A stretch of 64,000 nt of DNA, taken from positions 14,934,449 through 14,998,448 of the forward strand of contig NC_077244.1 of NCBI RefSeq assembly GCF_947179165.1, written 5' to 3'. The stretch is from Solanum dulcamara (lineage: Eukaryota; Streptophyta; Magnoliopsida; Solanales; Solanaceae). The position numbers and the translations under genes are program-made. A model generated the notes under the pieces. That model searched no databases, was not told the origin of the DNA, and worked only from the letters and a program-made list of their open reading frames with translations. Below, in pieces: positions 1 through 10,560 of this stretch. Every line of letters starts with the position of its first letter. Position 1 is the stretch's first letter.

Positions 1-113
1 TCTGAGTATGCTCTGTGGTTGTAGCACAATCTGAACTTGCACATCAAAAAAGAATTACTTTGATTTCCTGTATTTCCAAATACTTTGTAGTAGAAGAAGA
101 AGAACAAGTAAGA

Positions 114-840
114 ATGAGTTCCATAAAGTTTGAAATTGATAGATTTGGTGGGCGTAACAACTTCAATATCTGAAAAATCAAGATGATGACGTTTCTGTGA
201 AGGAAAGGTTCAATCCATGCTATTGACGAAAAATACCCCGATACCACATCAGTTTTCGACAAGGCAAAGATTGAAGAAGATGCATTGAGTGTAATCCAAC
301 TGTCTATTGCATCTAACATGCTCTGTGAAGAAAGTACAAGTACTGAGGAAACGGCTAAATAATTATGAGATAGACTGAAAGGGCTTTACCAAGATCGATC
401 GGTTACAACAAGGATGTTGTTACAACAGTGTCTTCACACATTTAAGATGGAGTTGGGTACTTTGTTTCAAGACCATTTAGATGCATTAAGAAAGATGAGG
501 AGACACTTGCATGTGCTTTGTTATTTTCATTGACTTCAAAATATTGTGATATTAAAAATTCAATGATGTATAGCAAGGCGTGTATCACTTTTGAGCAAGT
601 GCGGCAAACACTTAACTCTTATGATGTTCAGAGGCATTTTGAAGACAAGGATGATGAAGCTAGTGGGCTCTTTATGATAGATTGTAGTAGCCAATATGGA
701 AGGAGTAAATCAAAGCACATATCAAAATTTCGTGTGAACAAGAAGAATGCGAATTGTTGGGGCTATCACAGGAAGGGATGGACACTTTGAGTGAGATTGT
801 CTTATGTCAAAGTACAAAGAAAAGGTGAGTACATCCATTG
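114..840 (+). pseudogene. gag: Copia-A gag (capsid/nucleocapsid), broken
   Basis: Role in the family: capsid and nucleocapsid packaging element RNA into cytoplasmic particles. The ATG at 114 opens a stretch beginning MSSIKFEIDRFGG, the Tnt1-type gag N-terminus. In-frame stops follow at positions where the family has Trp (after NNFNI and after MMTFL) and again downstream. The longest surviving piece (518-790) ends in a degraded zinc knuckle near NCWGYHRKGW, where the second Cys/His pattern is lost and a stop follows. It cannot give a full-length protein. Confidence 0.75.
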
Positions 841-889
841 TTGAGAAAGTATATGATTTTGATGATGAATATGTACTAACAATATCATG

Positions 890-2260
890 CAATAGTAATG
901 GGCAATAATACAACTTGTAAAATAGTTGGCATTAGTTTAATTCGGGTTTGCTGCCACGATGAAATTATGAGGACTATTACAGAAGTTCGACATATTTCTA
1001 ATCTGATGAAAAATTTAATCTCCTAAGGTATTCTGGATAAAGAAGGCTAAAAGTACATGAGTGAAGGAGGTATAATGAAGGTGGCTAAAGGTTCCTTAGT
1101 CATGTTGAAGGACAAGCTGGAGAATGGCCTCTACACAATAGCAGGAAGCACCATTATTGGCTCTGTTAATACATCTACAGTGTAGTTATTTGATGATGAC
1201 AAGGCAAGATTATGGCATATGAGACTGGGTCATATGAGCGCATGAGGACGGGAGATATTGAGAAAATACAACCTTTTGAATAGTGAGAAGATTAGCACAT
1301 TTGAATTTTGTGAGCATTGCGTCCTAGGAAAGCAGAAGAAGGTTAGCTTCAGCATTAGCAAGCACAAGACGGGAGGAGTGCTAGACTACATCCATTCAGA
1401 TTTATGGAGTCCCTCTTAGTTTCCATCTAAGGGAAAAAATAGGTATCTTCTCACATTCATTGATGATTTTTCATGAAAGGTTTGGGTGCATTTATTGAAG
1501 GCAAAAGGTGATGCTTTTGAAGTATTTAAAGAATGAAAGATTTTGGTTGAGAATCAAATGGAGAGAAAAATTAAGTATCTTCGCACAAACAATGGCTTGG
1601 AGTTTTGCAGTGAAGAGTTCAATAATTTTTGCAAGATTCATGGGATCGCAATACATAAGACGATTAGGCACACACTACAACAGAATGGAGTTGTCAAGAG
1701 GATGAATAGAACTCTTCTTGAGAAGGCTCGTTGTATGATCTTACAAGCCAAAATGTCCAAAGTGTTTTAGGCTGAAGCAGTTCACACTTCTTCTCATATT
1801 GTTAATCAATCTTCAGCATTAATGATTGACTTTAAGACTCCAAAAGAGGTATGTTCATATGAACCCTCTAAACTATTCATACCTGTGAATATTTGGGTGT
1901 CCATCTTATTATCATGTTAATGAAGAAAAGATTGAATCAACGGCTAAAATGGCCATATTTATAGGGTATGTAGATGGAGTAAAAGAGTACAAACTTTGGT
2001 GTTTGTCTATTCTCAAATTTGTAGTTACTGGAGATATTACCTTTAATGAATCCTTTATACTTGATCCTCATAAAGTTTTTGTGGAGTTATTAAGAAATAA
2101 GAACAATGAGCAAATGGAGCTACCAGTGGAGCTTACCAAGGAAAAGGACCAAGAGACTCAAGTTGATGAGTCAAAAGATGCAGATCTTGAAGAATTTACT
2201 GTCAATGAACCATACACAATTGCAAAGAGAAGGGACAATGGTAAATACGAAAACTAGAAA
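890..2260 (+). pseudogene. pol: Copia-A protease remnant, GAG-pre-integrase and integrase, broken
   Basis: A VMGNN-like segment near 895-905 marks the tail of the protease region; the catalytic DTG/DSG triad upstream is not recognisable. RLWHMRLGHM near 1210 and CEHCVLGKQKKVSF near 1315-1345 are GAG-pre-integrase/HHCC zinc-finger landmarks. HSDLW (about 1397-1411) holds the first integrase Asp and is followed by a stop. LRTNNGLEF (about 1579-1605) has Asn where the second catalytic Asp belongs, and the QNGVVKRMNRTL stretch near 1680 has Val at the expected Glu. At least five stops and a frame change interrupt it. Integrase in this family joins the cDNA to host DNA in the nucleus. Confidence 0.75.
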
Positions 2261-2369
2261 GTCTTATAGAGCAAGCAAATCTGACTGCATAAACATTATA
2301 GCAGCAGAAGAAGATATTAAAAACCTCGAGCCCTCCTCGTATGTTGAAGCAACTTCTTGCAAAGATGTT

Positions 2370-3837
2370 GTACAATGATGGTTAGCCATGATGGAAGAGA
2401 TGGAGTCTCTTCAAAAAAATAAGACATGGGTCTTAGTTGAAAGTCCAAAGGGGAAAAGGAAAGTTGTATGCAAATGGGTCTACAGAAAGAAAGAAGGTAT
2501 TCTAGAAGTGGAAGATGCGAGGTTCAAGGAGATATTGGTTGCAAAGGGCTTCATTCAGAAGATGGTAATTGATTATAATGAAATCTTCTCTCTAGTCATG
2601 AAACATAGCTCAAGTCGCATACTACTAGCTTTGGTTGCACAATTTAATTTGGAGCTTCAACAACTTGATGTCAAAGTTGCTTTCTTACATGATCTAGAAG
2701 AGACAATCTATATGGATCAGCCTGAAAGTTTTCTAGCTGAGGAAAAAGAATATCATGTATGCAACTAAAGAAATCTTTGTATGGTTTGAATCAATCCCCT
2801 AGATAGTGGTACAAGAGGTTTGATGCATTCATGACTATACATGGATTTTCGAGGAGTGCATTTAATAGTTGTGTACATCACAAGAGTGATATGTTTATTG
2901 CTGCTAACAACATCGCAGAGATAAATATTTTAAAGAAACTGTTGAGCAAGGAATTTGACATGAAGGATTTGGGAGCTGCAAAGAAAATTCTTGGAATGGA
3001 CATTTCAAGAGAAGATGGTGTTGTACATCTTTCTCAGAAGAGGTACGTTAAAAATATTCTTGAGAGATTTAATATGCAGATGAGCAAGTCTGTAAGTACA
3101 CCATTAGCTTCTCATTTTAAGCTTTCAAAGTTACAAATGTCTCAATTTGTGGATGAGGTGGAGCATATGTCAAAAGTTCCTTATGTTAGTGCAGTTGGTA
3201 GCATTATGTATGCTATGGTGTGCATACGTCCATATATTGCTCAATTTGTAAGTGTGGTAAGAAAGTACATGGCCAATCCAATATAAAGTCATTGAAAAGC
3301 TGTCAAGTAGATATTGAGATATCTCAAAGGAGCTTTTGATGTTGGCCTAACCTTTTGGAAAAGTGAAGGTATTTCAGTTCTCGGTTATGTGGATTCTGAC
3401 TATGTAGGGCGTCTTGATAGAAGAAAGTCCACAACCAGATATATTTTTACTCTCATTGGCAGTGTCGTTAGTTGGAAATCGACTTTACAGTCGATTGTCG
3501 CTTTTCTACAACAAAGGCAGAATATATGATAATAGAGGTAGTGAAAGAAGTTATCTGGTTGAAAGGTTTGGTAGCAGAATAGAGTTTGGTTCAGTTGAAA
3601 TCAACTCTAAGATGTGATAGTCAAAGTGCTATTCATTTTATTAGAAATCAAAGATTTCATGACCGCACCGAATATATTAATGTCAGATTTTATTTCATTC
3701 GAGATATCGTTGAAGAGGGAGCTATCAAGGTCGAGAAGGTTATCAAAGACGATAATGCTGCAGACATGTTGACCAAGATAGTTCCGCTGGCCAAGTTTGC
3801 ACACTGCAAGGACTTGACGGGAGTATGCATCAACTGA
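2370..3837 (+). pseudogene. pol: Copia-A reverse transcriptase and RNase H, broken, catalytic box deleted
   Basis: RT_copia type: the VCKWVYRKKEG segment (about 2468-2500), QQLDVKVAFLH (about 2656-2690), then DMKDLGAAKKILGM (2956-3000). Between VHHKS and DMFIAANN (about 2870-2900) a short deletion has removed the LLLYVDD segment, and with it the two catalytic Asp residues. RNase H follows, with VLGYVDSDY near 3378 (catalytic Asp) and LRCDSQSAIHFIRN near 3604-3650; its frames shift near 3500 and 3590. It could not copy RNA. The ADMLTKIVP tail at about 3760 is the usual copia RNase H C-terminus. Confidence 0.8.
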
Positions 3838-4068
3838 TGCAACTCTGAGAGAATAACTGCTAGGTGGAGCTAGTGTGTTCAACAAAGGTTTGATTATTCT
3901 TGTTTCTTACAATGTGATTGCCTATTAAGTTTAGAAGTTTTGGCAAGAGTTGTTCAAATGCATGCTCGGAATGCAAACCATAGTGGAGATTGAAAGAGTT
4001 GAGGTTGAAGACACAATCAAAAATTGTTGAGAGAAAGTTGAAAATGGAGAATCTTACCAAGGTGGAGA

Positions 4069-4464
4069 TGTTTTAAAATTAACAAGATTCTAGGTAAAAG
4101 TTTGGTAAACTTTGACATCTTGACACATAGTGATGTCATGAATGACATCAAAAATAAGAATGTGATATCATGGATGACATCAAGAGCAAGAATTTATTCC
4201 TATAAATAGATAGCTCTTGATTCATTTGAAATACACCTCTCGTCACATCTCTCACTTGTCTTCTCATATTCTAAGGTATTTGTAAAATACATTAGAAGAA
4301 TAGAGAATTGATAGAACAATTCTCTTAAGTGTATTTGGGATCTCTCCTCTTTTTTTGTTAATATAAAGACAGTTGTTATCTAGTGGAACGTAGAATCATT
4401 CTGATCCGAACCACGTTAAATATTATTATTTTTCTTTTTTCTTTATATTTTCATAATGCTAACA
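4069..4464 (+). repeat. Copia-A 3' LTR
   Basis: Begins TGTTTT just after the purine-rich AAGGTGGAGA and ends CTAACA, giving TGTT...AACA termini of about 396 bp. It contains a TATA-like TATAAATAGATAG near 4201 and pyrimidine-rich downstream sequence, as expected for an LTR promoter. Immediately after it an inverted Copia-B fragment starts with GACGG; if Copia-A inserted there, the same five bases should precede its 5' LTR left of the window. Confidence 0.8.
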
Positions 4465-5282
4465 GACGGGTTGATAAAAATTCTTGACATAAAGTAGACC
4501 TTCCATTTTTTCCTTCCAAATGACATAATTAACATTATTCAAAGTAATTATTCTACTTGTGTTGGCTTCCATCATTTTCCACAAAAATACATAGCAATTG
4601 CAAGCCAAGGTAAATCTTTTATGATGTGGAAGTTCAGATTGTGTTGCAACCACATAGCATACTCAGATAAAATCTCGCTTTGATACCAGTTTATTTGGAA
4701 AATACGGACAAACACAAAAATATGTATGGTCAAAATAATGAAATTAAATAAGAAAATAATGACACTAAGAATTTTACGTGAAAATTCTTTTAAATATGAG
4801 AAAAACCACGGGTGAAGAAGAGAAACTGATATCATTATAGTAAAGAATTTTACACTGGAAGTCACGAGTACAATACTAAAAGTAACCACACACACTCAAA
4901 AAGAAAAAAACACTCTTTTGATTTCCCAACTCTAAAATATCGCTCACACTTTATTTTTTTCACAAACTATTTTCTTATAGTCTATGGTATATCTCACTTT
5001 GCTCTCTAATATTTTTTTTTCTCTCTATCTTGGTGTTTTCTTGCAAATGAGCAACAGTGCTCTATTTATAGAAAAAAAATTGTCCCTATGATGTCATCAG
5101 TGACATCATGAAGAAACAAATATTTCAATCTTTGGTAGGTATATTGGTGAGATTTAGTTTGAAAAAAATGATGATATTTGATTGTTGAGATTTACCAACT
5201 ATCAAATCCACATTTTTGACTCTCTAATTCTTAAACCTCACAACAAAGTAAAAAAAATATGTGTGCACCTCTACAATTAACA
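4465..5282 (-). mobile_element. Inverted Copia-B fragment: 5' LTR, primer binding site and gag start
   Basis: Read on the minus strand: an LTR (about 5282 to 4691, starting TGTTAATTG), a primer-binding site of TGGTATCA type (4683-4690), a leader closely similar to the one at 31395-31470, and a gag start [10 protein letters not shown] at 4575. Gag continues to 4465 (ending ...YVKNFYQP), where Copia-A begins. It is the same family as the complete copy at 30828-47868. The rest of this copy should lie left of the window beyond Copia-A. Confidence 0.8.
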
Positions 5283-6491
5283 GATTCTTCAATACTCTTT
5301 TTTGAATCTTCTCATAAATTCTATGCCATAGAATCATGAGGTGCTTACTCCTTTATCATTAAACTGTTGGTAGCAATCAAGCAAAACGAGACTATGAACA
5401 AGAAAATAGCAAAAAGGGTGCAATTTTATCATATGAAGATTCTCATGCATAGCTTCTTTAACGGTAAAGAACTTAAACATAATTAATTTGTTTAAATTTA
5501 TGCAGTGAATGCCTTACTTTCTAATTAATCATTAATATGTTCACCTTATAATCAATGTTGCAATGGCTTGGAAATTTGGACAAAATTCTCCTCCAGCACA
5601 TAGTCCTGCGTAAGTCATATAGTGTCATCCTTGGACAATATTCTTTTTGAAATTTTTCGGTCATTGCTCATGATTCTAGCTTTTGCTATTATTCGTAGCT
5701 TATGTCAAGAGCACAATAATAGCATTGTAGCTATGGTTGTCTTATTTAATCTATATTATTCTTATACATTTCGTCATATTAATTTAATCATTCTCATGAA
5801 TTTAACTTCCTTATGTTATTATGTGAGAATGGTTTTTGGAGTATCCATCTCAAGATTCATGTTGTTAAAATTCAGTTCAATATATACATTCTCTAACTCC
5901 ATCGGGAGCAGCCTGAATCTCAACAATACTGTTAGTGCAAAAATGATGGCTTTGGCATACGCTATCAAGTTGATATAAAATGAAGGCCTTTTGTAATCTA
6001 CATATTTATATAATTTTGGTCTTAGGAGAGTGATGTGTCACTCTGTAAGACTAGAAAACATATTTATCTTCTAATTTCTCCCTTTTATATTCTTTCTTTC
6101 CTTTTATTTCATGAGTCATTGGAGTAGTTTCTCCTTGATAAGCTAAAATCCATCTCGAGAATTATAGGATTGTCATTTATTTGTGTTTGTAATTTGAATG
6201 TTATAATTTTTCTGATGTAGTTAGTTTGAATTGGTTGTAGAATTCAAACGTTGCGTAGAAAATGGATTCAAGAGAGCATGCTGTTTTTGCACTTGATGCC
6301 AATGGTCTAGAACCAGAGGAACGAATTGCTAGAAAGTATAACGAGGAAATTTCTCCAATACATGAAATACATTTAAAGAATCAATGGAAGTGTCTACTTC
6401 TACAAATCCTTCCCAGAAAGAGGCACAAACAAGGACTAAGGAGAGTACAGAAGGCAAGGGGAGTTGTGTAGACAAGGAAAAGGTGCTCAAG
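5283..6491. other. Gene-poor stretch, no recognisable gene
   Basis: AT-rich DNA. Short frames at 5622-5978 (118 codons, hydrophobic, no known motif) and 6262-6471 (69 codons, beginning MDSREHAVFALDANG) resemble nothing I recognise. They lack splice, promoter or family evidence, so I do not call them genes. The second lies directly before a Gypsy LTR-like sequence and could be a decayed exon or element-internal scrap. Confidence 0.5.
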
Positions 6492-7124
6492 TGTAACACC
6501 CCAAAAAGCTAGGACCTGAATCATTTTTCGTATGTGTATAAGTCCGTATTGGGTGATTTTTAATTGTGTGTAGGTATTAAGATAATTCCTAAGGGTAGAA
6601 AGTGTTTTGGAGATGAATTACGGTCATAAGAATCCTTTGACACAAAATTGAGTTGAAAGCTTATTTACAGATTGAGTTCCGATATAGGTTTTTACTTGTG
6701 TCAACTCCAAATAATAATATCTCTTAGAATATTAAGATTTATGTATCTCATTATCCACCAATTTAAAGGTCTTTGAATCTTCTTTTCAATGACGCTGACC
6801 TCTCATCAATCTGAGGTCCAAGTCAAAAGTTATGATCATTTTTGTTTTGTCAAATATTCTGTTTTAGACCTCCTTTTCGCCTGTGTTCAGCGGTTTTGCA
6901 ACTACGAAAAACAAGTGTGATGTAGATGGAGGAAAAATTAAGAGATATTCTATTTTTCATGTGTTTCATCTACATTGGATAGTTGTGCGTCTGCAAAACG
7001 TATGTGGGCTGATAGAAAACCTTTTAAGTCTATTTTAATCCGATTTTTCTCACTTTTGGCCATTTTTTCAAATCTTAGAAGTGGTTTTTTCTCCACCTCT
7101 CATCCTCCTCCATCAAGATCTTTA
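6492..7124 (+). repeat. Gypsy-type LTR fragment (TGTAACACCCC start)
   Basis: Starts TGTAACACCCC, a common 5' terminus of Solanaceae Gypsy LTRs, and runs about 630 bp without coding capacity. It stops where similarity to the Gypsy-2 LTR (24412-26508) begins, so only the 5' part of this LTR remains. The assignment rests on remembered family resemblance; no partner copy is in the window. Confidence 0.55.
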
Positions 7125-7320
7125 AGACCCCCGAAGTCGGACAGTTGGATCGAAGGGAAAACTCAAGAAATGTTGATTGTCCTCAAGTCTACGATTCACT
7201 CTACGACTCGCAGCCCTTCCTATGATTCGTGGGGATGAGTCGTAAAGTTAACCCCTGATTCTAAAAAGGATCTACGACCCATAGGAGTCAATTCGTAGGG
7301 TCAAGTTTCGGGTTTAATGA
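7125..7320 (+). repeat. Gypsy-2-family LTR fragment with internal deletion
   Basis: About 195 bp aligning to the start of the Gypsy-2 3' LTR: 7125-7265 matches 24416-24560, then the match jumps to about 24815-24875 (TCGTAGGGTCAAGTTTCGGG shared). About 250 bp of the LTR are therefore missing. The remnant lies end-to-end with the previous LTR scrap, typical of deletion after retrotransposon insertion. Confidence 0.75.
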
Positions 7321-7925
7321 AGGGTAATGTGTGTTGACACTCAATATTACCTCTCTATGCTCAAAATTAACGTCTTCAGACTTCTTGATCATTAAGAGCA
7401 CAAAATATAATTTTTTATACATTTTTTCTATTTTAAAAAAATTATTAATAGTTATCCTTATTTTAGGATTTGCATGAATTTATTCTCATCTTTTCCCTTT
7501 TAATAATTTATGGATAAGCATTATTAGTTTCGTAAATCATAGAATTCTTATCAATTTATTGCCATTATAAAATTTTAATAGTCACACTATTTTTACAGTC
7601 ATCAACAAACGTACACAACATTACGCTATAATTTATTCTTTACAACATAGTATACCTTTCAAAATATCAATTACATTTTTATTTTTATTTTTTTGTGTTA
7701 CATATCGATTCATATATTATTTTCACATTAATTATATTTTTAGCACAATTTAAGAATATATTGAAACATAAATAGATTTTTTAAATTACTCAGATATTTA
7801 ATTAGCTCATGATTTTGAATCCCATTATTTTGAGCCCATAATTTTATAAAATATGTAGTCTTGAATTTTTTTTATGACCCAAAATAAAGTGGCCCCAAAA
7901 TAAAGGGGTGGATGATATAAATATT
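7321..7925. other. AT-rich non-coding stretch
   Basis: Very AT-rich, with poly-T and poly-A runs and no open frame or recognisable repeat. It leads into the exon-like stretch that follows and could contain its promoter. Confidence 0.5.
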
Positions 7926-8200
7926 TCCCAATTGAAAAAACCCTAGGCAACTTCTCTTTTCATTTTTGTTACTACCTAGCTGCCACCCAAAAAACCCACA
8001 TCTATTTTTTCACCTTTCTTCTCCGAAACAAACAACCAGACCCACCCCCATTATTCTCTTCGCCGCCTCCATTCAAGCACCCAAAATAACCTCTCTTCCC
8101 CCCAAAACCATCACACATCACGAAACCACCATAGCTCTGGCGAACAACACCTCAGCGAGCTAGACCACAGTGACGCCGACACCAACTCCACAAATAGGTA
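7926..8200 (+). other. Orphan 5'-leader/first-exon-like sequence with telo box
   Basis: The context changes abruptly from AT-rich DNA to a C/T-rich stretch. It starts after AAAAAACCCTAG near 7936 (telo-box motif AAACCCTA, common just upstream of or within plant ribosomal-protein gene leaders; family knowledge). A 65-codon frame (7966-8163, MLLPSCHPKN...) is open, and a donor-like AATAGGTAATC follows at 8194-8204. A possible acceptor, GCGTTTCAG, lies near 8236-8244. No downstream exon is recognisable: a MITE, a solo LTR and Gypsy-1 follow. Inference: promoter and leader of a disrupted gene. The protein is unknown. Confidence 0.35.
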
Positions 8201-8426
8201 ATCATTTATATTCTTTTTACTTCATTATTGTTTCTGCGTTTCAGATCTGGCCGGAGTTATATTTCCATTATTCTCATGTCTCTAGTCACTATTATTATTT
8301 TTTTTTTTCTTTTCACTGAAGTTCATCTTCTCCGTACCCTCTATTTTCTTTGTTGGTGAAGATTATCTAACTCGTCAGATATATTGTTTGTGTTCATTTG
8401 CCCAGATTTGCATTTATGTTGATTTA

Positions 8427-8807
8427 GAGCCCGTTTGGATTGGATTAAAAAAAGTAACTTTTATGTATGAAGTGTTTTTAGAACTTTGAAGTGCTGAAAG
8501 TTATTTTTATAAATAAGCAGTTGAGTGTTTGGATAAAAGTGCTTATGATGTGAATTTTAGGGTTAAAAGAATAAAAAAAAGCAGTTTGAGAATTTAGTTA
8601 AAATACAAGGGATATAAAAGTAATTTCCATGGTCAAAGAAAATGACTTTAAGCACTTTGGAAAAAAAAGTTAGAAATCCTAACTTTTCATTTTTGACTGA
8701 CTTTAAGAACTTTATGGCTTAAAGTCAGCATTAGGCAAACACGTCCAAAAGCTAAAAAGGGGCTTTAAGTTGGTTTTGACCAACTTAAAGCCAATCCAAA
8801 CGGGCTC
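8427..8807. mobile_element. Tourist-like (PIF/Harbinger) MITE
   Basis: Terminal inverted repeats GAGCCCGTTTGGATTGG at the left and its exact reverse complement at 8791-8807. Flanked by TTA on both sides (8424-8426 and 8808-8810), the 3-bp TSD of Tourist/PIF elements. Total 381 bp, no coding capacity; the sub-terminal AAGTCA/TGACTT-rich sequence also folds back. Confidence 0.85.
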
Positions 8808-9071
8808 TTAGTTGGCTACTTTGTTATAATTTGGGTTTATTTGCTTCTAGTTGTTATTCATTTATTACATTACTACTGTTTGGATTCTCAATATAAGTTG
8901 AGCATTGTTTGATTTTGTTAAATTTACTATTATTAGTTGGTTGCTATTGCTACTGTTATTGCGGTATTGGACTACTGTTAATTTAATACCTGATTTGTTG
9001 ATTGTGGGTTGATAATTATGTTTGTTATTTTTATTATGATTTATTATGGTTGGGGAATAAATCATAATTCC

Positions 9072-9370
9072 TGTTAAAGAAGAACAAATGGACTAATGGA
9101 TTGTCCACTTGAAATATTTGTGGATTGTCCACTTGAAATATTTGTGGATTGTCCACTTGAAATATTTGTGGATTGTCCATTTGAAATATTTATTAATTTA
9201 AGTGGTATTTTACTTCATATTTTTTTGGCTATAAATAAGTCATCATTTGCAATGTAAGAAACACACAAAAATAGAAGAAAATTTCTACTACTCTTTCTAT
9301 ATTACTACTTTCTCTATATTCTCTTGCTTTTCTTTCTTTATAAAATTGTCGAGTTAGTTAATTTATAACA
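9072..9370 (+). mobile_element. Solo copia LTR with 5-bp TSD
   Basis: TGTTA...TAACA termini (299 bp) flanked by ATTCC on both sides (9067-9071 and 9371-9375). No internal region follows, so this is a solo LTR left by LTR-LTR recombination. Inside are four 24-bp direct repeats upstream of a TATA box (GGCTATAAATAAGTC near 9228), arranged like the repeated enhancer boxes of tobacco copia LTRs. Confidence 0.85.
9098..9193 (+). repeat. 24-bp tandem repeat, four copies, in the solo LTR
   Basis: Unit GGATTGTCCACTTGAAATAT plus TTGT, starting at 9098, 9122, 9146 and 9170. The fourth copy differs at two positions (CCATTTG; final TTAT). It lies about 35 bp upstream of the LTR TATA box, so an enhancer role is plausible but inferred. 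Confidence 0.9.
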
Positions 9371-9543
9371 ATTCCAAAGTTGCTCTATCATTGTTGCTGA
9401 TAAGTTTTATTGTTGTGGAATGTTTCTTTTCACTTTATTACTTTATTATGTCATTGTTTAGTATTTTGCTGCTAGTTTTAGGTGTTGATATCTATACATT
9501 TTGATATTGTCGTTCTTATTTACTAATTTGAACAAAATAGTAG

Positions 9544-9740
9544 ATTTGGCCAATGAAAAACTCTCTTCGTTGGTTTTTTAGGCCTCCCCATTTTAAAAGA
9601 CAAAAATTTTAGTTTAAGTTTATTTACATTACAAGTTAAATTTGCCAATGAAAAATCTCTCTGTTGGTTTTTGAGGCCTCCCCATTTTAAAAAACGAAAA
9701 TTTTAGTTTAAGTTTACATTACATATTATATATTACAAGT
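9544..9740 (+). repeat. Tandem duplication of about 96 bp
   Basis: Two copies of a segment running from TTTGGCCAATGAAAAA to AGTTTAAGTTTA, each with GGTTTTT-AGGCCTCCCCATTT in the middle. They begin near 9545 and 9641. Non-coding; directly abuts Gypsy-1. Confidence 0.7.
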
Positions 9741-10435
9741 TGAAATATAATGACCCTCCAGGTCATTTTAGAAATAAAGCATTCATGTCATCATTTAGAA
9801 TGTTCTTGCAACAATTCCAAGTAATTTATGACTTGCTGGCAATGGTTGTTCGATTGTCTGGTCGTTCGTTTGGGTTTTAGATCTGTTTTTCTATTTTGGA
9901 GTTTTTATAACTTAAAAAGTTGATTTTGATCATAACTTACGAAAAAAGACAGTAGAATGGAATTTTGATGGTTCTATCCCTTTCAAAATGGTCAAATTAG
10001 CCTAGTAGCATGGTCAGCACGAATATCGAGGCAATCAAAATGAGTTTGGGGCCATTTGGCACTTTTGCCTTTGAAACTTTGCCTATTGTTGACTTTGATC
10101 AATATTCTTGAAAAACGCACTCGAATGAAAATTTTGATAGCGCGATTCGTTTTAAAATATCAAGTTTGATCTATAACGATTCTTCGTTCGGTTCTTGAGG
10201 CTTCCAGTTTAATCCCGAGGTTTGTTGTAGAATTAGACTCAAAATGGCACTTGGGTATAGGATCCTCTTTTTATTAAAATGACCTCGTATGGGAATTTCG
10301 AATGCGCCATTGAGTCCAAAATGTCGAATTTGGTGGGGTAAAATATCTCTTTTGCTCGCACGGGGTTCAAAACGAATTCTGAGCACCCCATCGGAGAATT
10401 TGACATGTTAAGTTCATTTTTGCACCAGCTGGGTC

Positions 10436-10560
10436 TGGTGCCGTCGCTAATGTGATTCCTGGTCGCTAATGCGAGTGCCGCTAAAGCGGCTCCCTTTAGC
10501 GACCTGGTGTCGCTAAAGTGATGCCCGCCTCTTTGAGTTGGTCGCTTTAGAGATAAATGG
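10436..10560. repeat. CGCTAAAG/CTTTAGCG inverted repeats in LTR
   Basis: Several copies of GTCGCTAA(A/T)GYG and their inverse within 125 bp, including CCGCTAAAGCGG (10478-10489) and CTTTAGCGACC (from 10494). They can form small stem-loops in DNA or RNA. The decayed counterpart in the 3' LTR is at 18680-18800. Confidence 0.7.

Larger units (their letters stand above)
1..4464 (+). mobile_element. Copia-A: Ty1/copia LTR retrotransposon, 5' LTR outside window, heavily decayed
   Basis: Seen: the window opens in a copia untranslated leader, then gag, pre-integrase/integrase, reverse transcriptase and RNase H in copia order, then a purine-rich tract and a 3' LTR. Coding frames carry many in-frame stops and frameshifts; several stops replace an expected Trp codon (TGG to TGA/TAG), as expected of old methylated elements. 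No intact protease DTG motif is visible and the RT YVDD box is deleted, so the copy is non-autonomous. The element ends at 4464 inside an inverted Copia-B fragment, which implies insertion into that older element. Gag resembles Tnt1-type plant copia gag (family knowledge). Confidence 0.9.

Noticed and set aside
5622..5978. 118-codon plus-strand frame, hydrophobic
   Set aside because: AT-rich DNA in a gene-poor stretch; hydrophobicity follows from T-richness; no motif, splice site or family resemblance.
6262..6471. 69-codon frame beginning MDSREHAVFALDANG
   Set aside because: Better composition than chance, but no recognised family and no supporting context; left as unknown within the region note.
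9098..9193. CRISPR-like repeat array
   Set aside because: Units are directly adjacent with no spacers, inside a plant retrotransposon LTR.
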